The translations under genes were made by a program, and so were the position numbers. The notes beneath the pieces were generated by a model. The model was not told where the DNA came from, searched no databases, and saw only the letters and a list, made by a program, of their open reading frames with translations. A stretch of 64,000 nt of DNA, taken from NCBI GenBank assembly GCA_943842505.1, contig CALTDI010000010.1, forward strand, positions 62,001-126,000, in the 5' to 3' direction. Source of the stretch: an uncultured Pseudomonadales bacterium. GTDB taxonomy: Bacteria; Pseudomonadota; Gammaproteobacteria; Pseudomonadales; Pseudohongiellaceae. This document shows positions 59,082 to 64,000 of the stretch, piece after piece (the stretch's first letter is position 1; every line of letters begins with the position of its first letter).

Positions 59082-59612
59082 TCACCGGTTAGCGATGGCC
59101 TGTTCGTCTAGCGCCGAGCTAATGGCCTCAATCCTATCTTCAAGCTGCCTGCTCCGAGCGATACCAAGTGCTTCCAGTAGCCTGTCGATATTCTTCTCAA
59201 TGTCCTTATCGATGTCCTTGCGTTTCGATTTCCGCTGTTCCGTGCTGCTAAATGTCGAGGCGATACTCGCGAGTCGCTCCTGCTGATACTTTTCCGCAGC
59301 CAACTCCTCGGTTTTTATGCCAGCGCGTACTAGTTGAAATTGTTCGTTGTTATCCGCGTTTAGCTTCATCCAGTGACGAGCGTCTCTAAGCGGCTGCACA
59401 ACATGGCGGCGCCATTCGGCAGAGAAGTTTATGGCCTGCCGTAGGCGCTCGGTGTCGATTACTCCGAAGTTGGATCCATGCCAATAGCAAAATAGAAGCA
59501 AGTTCACATCGAGCTGATATTCTTCCTGCAACGCCAGACAGGCAGCAGCGACTCCCTCACTATCATAGAGTTCCAAGGAAAACTTCCAAAAATTCTGCGG
59601 TTTGTTTGGCAT
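59082..59612 (-). CDS. TIGR02444 family protein
   Basis: FWKFSLELYDSEGVAAACLALQEEYQLDVNLLLFCYWHG; upstream of and divergent from mpl. Confidence 0.85.
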   Translation of the reverse strand: MPNKPQNFWKFSLELYDSEGVAAACLALQEEYQLDVNLLLFCYWHGSNFGVIDTERLRQAINFSAEWRRHVVQPLRDARHWMKLNADNNEQFQLVRAGIKTEELAAEKYQQERLASIASTFSSTEQRKSKRKDIDKDIEKNIDRLLEALGIARSRQLEDRIEAISSALDEQAIANR

Positions 59613-59708
59613 TATTCGTTTCTAGACAGGCTTTGTGCTCCTATGCTACCGGAGTTTTGTGCTATAAACAGCACTGGAAATAAACAAGCGCAAACCCGCG
59701 AGTAAGCA

Positions 59709-61160
59709 ATGCACGTTCATATTCTAGGTATCTGTGGCACCTTCATGGGTAGCCTGGCCATCATTGCCAAACAGCTCGGCTATCGTGTTAGTGGTAGCGA
59801 TGCCAACGTCTACCCACCGATGAGCACCCAATTGGAAGAATTGGGTATAGAGCTTATGGAGGGATTTAGGCCGGAACACCTCTACCCCGAGCCAGACCTA
59901 GTTATAATCGGCAATGCACTTTCCCGCGGTAACCCGGCAGTTGAGCACGTATTGAACGAGGGGCTGAACTACACGTCGGGTCCACAGTGGTTGTCACAGT
60001 ATGTGCTCCATGACAGGTGGGTATTGGGTGTGGCCGGCACCCATGGCAAGACTAGTACTAGCGCCATGCTAACCTGGATACTCGAGTATGCCGGTATGAA
60101 GCCGGGCTATCTGATCGGCGGGGTAACCAATAACCTGCCCCGGTCAGCGGATATAGGCGATTCAGCCTTCTTCGTAGTTGAGGCCGACGAATACGATAGT
60201 GCCTTCTTTGATAAACGCTCCAAATTTGTCCACTACGCGCCAAATACGGCCATCCTGAATAATCTCGAATTCGATCACGCTGATATCTTCGATAATCTGG
60301 AAGCCATCGAAAGGCAGTTTCATCACCTCGTTCGCACGGTACCGGGCAACGGTTTGCTAATCGTTCCCCATGGTGAAGCTGCTATCGAAGCAGTTCTTAG
60401 GATGGGTTGTTGGACCCCTAGACAGCAGTTCGGTATTGCTGTGCCAGAGGAGGTGTGCAAAAAGTTAGCCGCCAATGGTGGCATGTTCTGGAATGCTAAA
60501 CTTATCAACGGCCAAGGCTCAGAGTTTGAAATAACTAAATATGGTCAGGGCACCAAGGGAGACGTCGTAAGTCGCTCAGTAGTCGAGTGGGATGTGACTG
60601 GCGTGCACAATGTGAAGAATGCTATGGCTGCTATAGCCGCGGCTCATCACGTTGGAATAGATGTTGGCACAGCGATAGAGGGGCTTGGGCAATACAAAGG
60701 TGTTAAGCGGCGCATGGAGCTGCGTGGTGAAGTGGAGGGCGTCAAAGTCTTTGATGACTTTGCCCATCACCCTACCGCAATCGCGACTACGCTACAGGGC
60801 ATCTACATGAAATTGAAATCCGAACCGGGCCCCTCGCGCCTGATAGCTATCATTGAGCCTCGCTCCAACACGATGAAGCTGGGTATTCATCAACAACACT
60901 TGGTCGACGCTTGTCAGAAGGCGGATATGGTGATCTGGCAGAAGCCCGAAAAGAGCGGCCTGGATTTCAATGCCCTGGTCGCCGATAGCAAGGTGCCAGG
61001 ATATGCGTTTTCTACGACGTATGAGATAGTTGCCTTCATGGAGGAGAATGCCATAGCGGGTGATAATATCGTTGTGATGAGTAACGGCAGTTTCGACGGT
61101 ATCCATGAGAAATTACTGCTCGCTCTAGATCACAGCCCGGCTGGCGCTCCTAGCTACTGA
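59709..61160 (+). CDS. mpl: UDP-N-acetylmuramate:L-alanyl-gamma-D-glutamyl-meso-diaminopimelate ligase
   Basis: MHVHILGICGTFMGSLAIIAKQLGYRVSGSDANVYPPMSTQLE; VAGTHGKTSTSAMLTWILE; FDDFAHHPTAI. Confidence 0.96.
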   Translation: MHVHILGICGTFMGSLAIIAKQLGYRVSGSDANVYPPMSTQLEELGIELMEGFRPEHLYPEPDLVIIGNALSRGNPAVEHVLNEGLNYTSGPQWLSQYVLHDRWVLGVAGTHGKTSTSAMLTWILEYAGMKPGYLIGGVTNNLPRSADIGDSAFFVVEADEYDSAFFDKRSKFVHYAPNTAILNNLEFDHADIFDNLEAIERQFHHLVRTVPGNGLLIVPHGEAAIEAVLRMGCWTPRQQFGIAVPEEVCKKLAANGGMFWNAKLINGQGSEFEITKYGQGTKGDVVSRSVVEWDVTGVHNVKNAMAAIAAAHHVGIDVGTAIEGLGQYKGVKRRMELRGEVEGVKVFDDFAHHPTAIATTLQGIYMKLKSEPGPSRLIAIIEPRSNTMKLGIHQQHLVDACQKADMVIWQKPEKSGLDFNALVADSKVPGYAFSTTYEIVAFMEENAIAGDNIVVMSNGSFDGIHEKLLLALDHSPAGAPSY

Positions 61161-61168
61161 GCTAATTC

Positions 61169-61783
61169 ATGAGTGATCTCCAAGAAATTCCTCTATTTCC
61201 GCTGCAATTGGTTCTATTTCCAGGCGGCAGGTTGGACCTGCAGATATACGAGCGTCGCTACATAGATCTGGTAACTCACTGCATGCGCACGCAGACGGGC
61301 TTTGGCGTCTGCCTGTTAAAGCAGGGGTTGGAAACTGCCGCAGCGGGCACTTCGCAGACAATGCATCGCACAGGCACCTATGCGAATATCATTGATTGGG
61401 ATCAACTGCCAAATGGGCTGCTTGGTATTACAGGAGAGGGCAGTGCCAAGTTCAACATCGAGGAATGCTGGCAGGCGCCCAGCGATGTGCTAACGGCCAA
61501 AGTTACTTTCAGTGAGAAGGATAGCGTTGGGAAAGAGCCTATTCCAATTGATGACGATTACACCGCTCTTGCACAACTATTGCAGAACCTGGAGAGTCAC
61601 CCCCTTCTAGAACAACAGAACCTGATCATCGACTATGACAATCTTTGGGACCTCGGTTGGCGTCTGGCGGAACTTATTCCCATAGAGAATGAAAAGAGGC
61701 AGCAGCTGTTGGAGATTGATGATCCCTGGGAGCGTATCGAAAATATCGAACAACTCGTCTCAGAACTTGCCAATGAGTCGTAG
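61169..61783 (+). CDS. LON peptidase substrate-binding (N-terminal) domain protein
   Basis: IPLFPLQLVLFPGGRLDLQIYERRYIDLVTHCMRTQTGFGVCLLKQG; no AAA+ or protease domain. Confidence 0.88.
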   Translation: MSDLQEIPLFPLQLVLFPGGRLDLQIYERRYIDLVTHCMRTQTGFGVCLLKQGLETAAAGTSQTMHRTGTYANIIDWDQLPNGLLGITGEGSAKFNIEECWQAPSDVLTAKVTFSEKDSVGKEPIPIDDDYTALAQLLQNLESHPLLEQQNLIIDYDNLWDLGWRLAELIPIENEKRQQLLEIDDPWERIENIEQLVSELANES

Positions 61784-61857
61784 CCGCGAGAGCGCTTACA
61801 GTATGAGTCTGCTGGGTTTTAAAAACAAAGTAACATCGCTTACTAGAGGCGCTGACT

Positions 61858-62073
61858 ATGTTGTCTAATCTAATCAATACCTCAGGCTGGACACATGAAC
61901 AATGGCTTGCGGCCTGTATTTTGGCGTTTGCAGTGTTGTCCATCGCCGTCGTAATGCATCGCCTGCTCAAGCTATTTCGAATGACTAAAAAATCAAGTTA
62001 TCAACCGAATCTGCGGCCACTCAGAAGGCGGCGACTGCAGGCCGCCGATAAGTCGGAACAGCAAGATGAATAA
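61858..62073 (+). CDS. Small hypothetical membrane protein
   Basis: 71 aa with one hydrophobic segment WLAACILAFAVLSIAVVMHRLL; overlaps the start of the protease gene. Confidence 0.55.
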   Translation: MLSNLINTSGWTHEQWLAACILAFAVLSIAVVMHRLLKLFRMTKKSSYQPNLRPLRRRRLQAADKSEQQDE

Positions 62074-62896
62074 GCCTCGTTCTATAAACGCTAAGTCTCT
62101 CGCTTATTGCCTGCTGCTTAGTCTGGTCATCCCCAGCAGCTGGGCAATAATTATTCGCCACGATGTAGGGCCTGCGCGCTATGAGGTCCCGCCAAGCCGT
62201 TACCCCTCCGTATTTTTCATGGAACGTCAGGGCAATCGAAAAGTCTGCGCTGCAACTGTAATTCATAGGCAGTGGGCGTTGACGGCGGCGCATTGTGTAG
62301 AGCAGACGCTGCTTGGCAACACCTTAGCCAACGACCGCGACTTCGCCGTGGTCGTTGCAGGGCAAGACCGGCAGATAGATGCGGTTATCATCCATCCGGA
62401 TTTCGATATGAGTGACGCTGCGGATGTGGATCTCGCCCTACTGCGATTCAAAGAGTCATCGGCAACGCCGAGAGTGATGCCAATACGCCTGCAGGAATTG
62501 GAGAGTGGCTCGACAGTGAGTCTGCTAGGCTGGGGTTACTTTGGTCTGGGGACGACGGGCCGGCAATATAACGATGGCAGCCTGCGTCTCGCTATGAATC
62601 GCGTCACCGATGTGAATCGGCGATTTCGCATTGAGTTCGATGACCCTAGGGATTCTGCCAGTCTGGCTTTGCCTTTGGAGGGTGTGCCGGGCTTGGGTGA
62701 TAGCGGGGGGCCGGCACTGTTCGACAACGGAAATGGTCTCTTCCTCGTAGGAATCACAGTGGGTGAGGTAGAGGGAGACGATTTTTCGGAGGAAACTCAG
62801 GGAAAATACGGGGCCATTGCAGTTTACGAAAGTATCGCTGTGCATATAGACTGGATCGAAACTGTCATAGGCAGTCCGGCACCATTCGATAGCTAG
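62066..62896 (+). CDS. Secreted trypsin-like serine protease (S1)
   Basis: Signal peptide; WALTAAHCVEQ (His), DVDLALLRF (Asp), GLGDSGGPALF (Ser). Confidence 0.92.
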   Translation: MNKPRSINAKSLAYCLLLSLVIPSSWAIIIRHDVGPARYEVPPSRYPSVFFMERQGNRKVCAATVIHRQWALTAAHCVEQTLLGNTLANDRDFAVVVAGQDRQIDAVIIHPDFDMSDAADVDLALLRFKESSATPRVMPIRLQELESGSTVSLLGWGYFGLGTTGRQYNDGSLRLAMNRVTDVNRRFRIEFDDPRDSASLALPLEGVPGLGDSGGPALFDNGNGLFLVGITVGEVEGDDFSEETQGKYGAIAVYESIAVHIDWIETVIGSPAPFDS

Positions 62897-62968
62897 TCAC
62901 GCCAACGCATTACTGACAATTTAGAACAATTGCTGATTCGATTCAGTTACTGAGAGGCAGGGACAATA

Positions 62969-63706
62969 ATGATCAAAAAAATTCTAATCTCCGTGGTATT
63001 TCTTCTGTTGATAGTGGTTGGTGGAGTGTACTTCTATTTCGATGCGCTGGTTAAGAGCGGCGTCGAAGTCGCGGGCTCCAGTGTGTTAGGGACGGCAGTT
63101 ACCGTGGAGGGTGTGTCGATATCGCCCCTCAATGGGCAGGGTGATATCTCGGGGCTGCGCGTCGAAAACCCGGAGGGTTACAATTCACAGTATGCGTTCG
63201 AGCTAGACTCGGTCTCCGTGAGCATCAATATGGGCTCGGTGTTCAGCGATGTTCTGGAGATAGATTCGATCACCATCGTGCAGCCAACGATCACCTATGA
63301 GACGAAGATTACTACCGACAATATCCGCGCCCTGCTCGCCAATCTTCCTGAGAGTGGTGCTGCTTCCAGCGGTTCGGCAGAATCGGGTGAGGATAGTCAG
63401 CAGCTTGTCATTCATGAACTACGTATCCTGGATTCGCAGCTCAACCTTGTTGCCGCGGTTGTCACGGCGCCCATTGTCCTGACAGATATCGAGATACGCG
63501 ATATCGGTGGTGAGGGAGGATCGACCAGTGCGGTGAATGCGGTGCGTGTTGTACTTGCAGAGCTGAGTCGCTCGATTCTCAATTCCGATCTACCTAGCCT
63601 GGACTTGTTAAGAGAGTCTGTGGAAGAGCGAATAGAGGATGGGGCGCAGAAAGTCGAAGAGGCGGTCGAAGATTTGGGCGGCAGGCTGCGCGGCCTCCTG
63701 AACTAA
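62969..63706 (+). CDS. AsmA/DUF748-like envelope protein
   Basis: N-terminal TM ILISVVFLLLIVVGGVYFYFDALVKSGVEVAGSSVLGTAVTVEGVSISPLNGQGDISGLRVENPEGY. Confidence 0.7.
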   Translation: MIKKILISVVFLLLIVVGGVYFYFDALVKSGVEVAGSSVLGTAVTVEGVSISPLNGQGDISGLRVENPEGYNSQYAFELDSVSVSINMGSVFSDVLEIDSITIVQPTITYETKITTDNIRALLANLPESGAASSGSAESGEDSQQLVIHELRILDSQLNLVAAVVTAPIVLTDIEIRDIGGEGGSTSAVNAVRVVLAELSRSILNSDLPSLDLLRESVEERIEDGAQKVEEAVEDLGGRLRGLLN

Positions 63707-63750
63707 GGTTCCCGACCCTATTCGGGTCTCGCAGGCGTCTGGGAATTGCT

Positions 63751-63990
63751 CTACTCGACGCCTGTTGTGGCGCAGTTGTTTCTCTCGCTGGGCAGGAATC
63801 GGTCGGTTCTGCCGCTGATACGGTAGGCAGTCAAGCCTACCCATTCTCTGAGGGCAGTTCGAAGTTCCGAGAGATTATCGCTGAAAGAGAAATCGATGCG
63901 TAGCAGATTCCCCTTCTGCGAGTAGTGATCGACCGGATAGGCCTGCACTATCCAACCCTCCTGACAGAATACCCCAATCGATCTAGGCAT
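63751..63990 (-). CDS. Hypothetical protein (may continue past window end)
   Basis: 79-aa ORF MPRSIGVFCQEGWIVQAYPVDHYSQKGNLLRIDFSFSDNLSEL; no recognised motif. Confidence 0.35.
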   Translation of the reverse strand: MPRSIGVFCQEGWIVQAYPVDHYSQKGNLLRIDFSFSDNLSELRTALREWVGLTAYRISGRTDRFLPSERNNCATTGVE

Positions 63991-64000
63991 ATGAAATGCG

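Overview
The window looks like a chromosomal segment from a gammaproteobacterium, judged from gene content and synteny only. It is mostly single-copy housekeeping and catabolic genes. From left to right it carries: prmA-accC-accB-aroQ, a shortened dsbD, fabB-fabA; manC-galU-manB; pgi; a tRNA-Thr followed by tandem repeats; purC; a peptidase, transporters and an acyl-CoA/lipid catabolism region with a haloalkane dehalogenase-like gene; sir2, bcp, pdxJ; tesA-ybbA-ybbP; pdxH, PPi-type pfk, ubiX; a DEAD-box helicase with a long leader; mpl; and a LON-domain protein. I saw no CRISPR array, prophage, transposase or rRNA. The strongest unexplained structure is at 14773-15153. There a tRNA-Thr(TGT) gene is followed by three tandem units (111, 96 and 96 bp), each carrying a copy of the tRNA 3' end including CCA plus an internal hairpin kept by a C-to-U wobble change. 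It resembles the rtT repeats of E. coli tyrT. Second is a candidate minus-strand small RNA or orphan leader (about 39808-39985) with a strong terminator and three tandem 9-nt pyrimidine-rich repeats. Other points of interest are an NTF2/SnoaL pseudogene, an amber-interrupted small ORF, an orphan DsbD N-terminal domain, a degenerate GGDEF protein, a class-II CRP-type promoter and a RAYT/REP-like palindrome. All product names come from reading motifs by eye; no searches were run.
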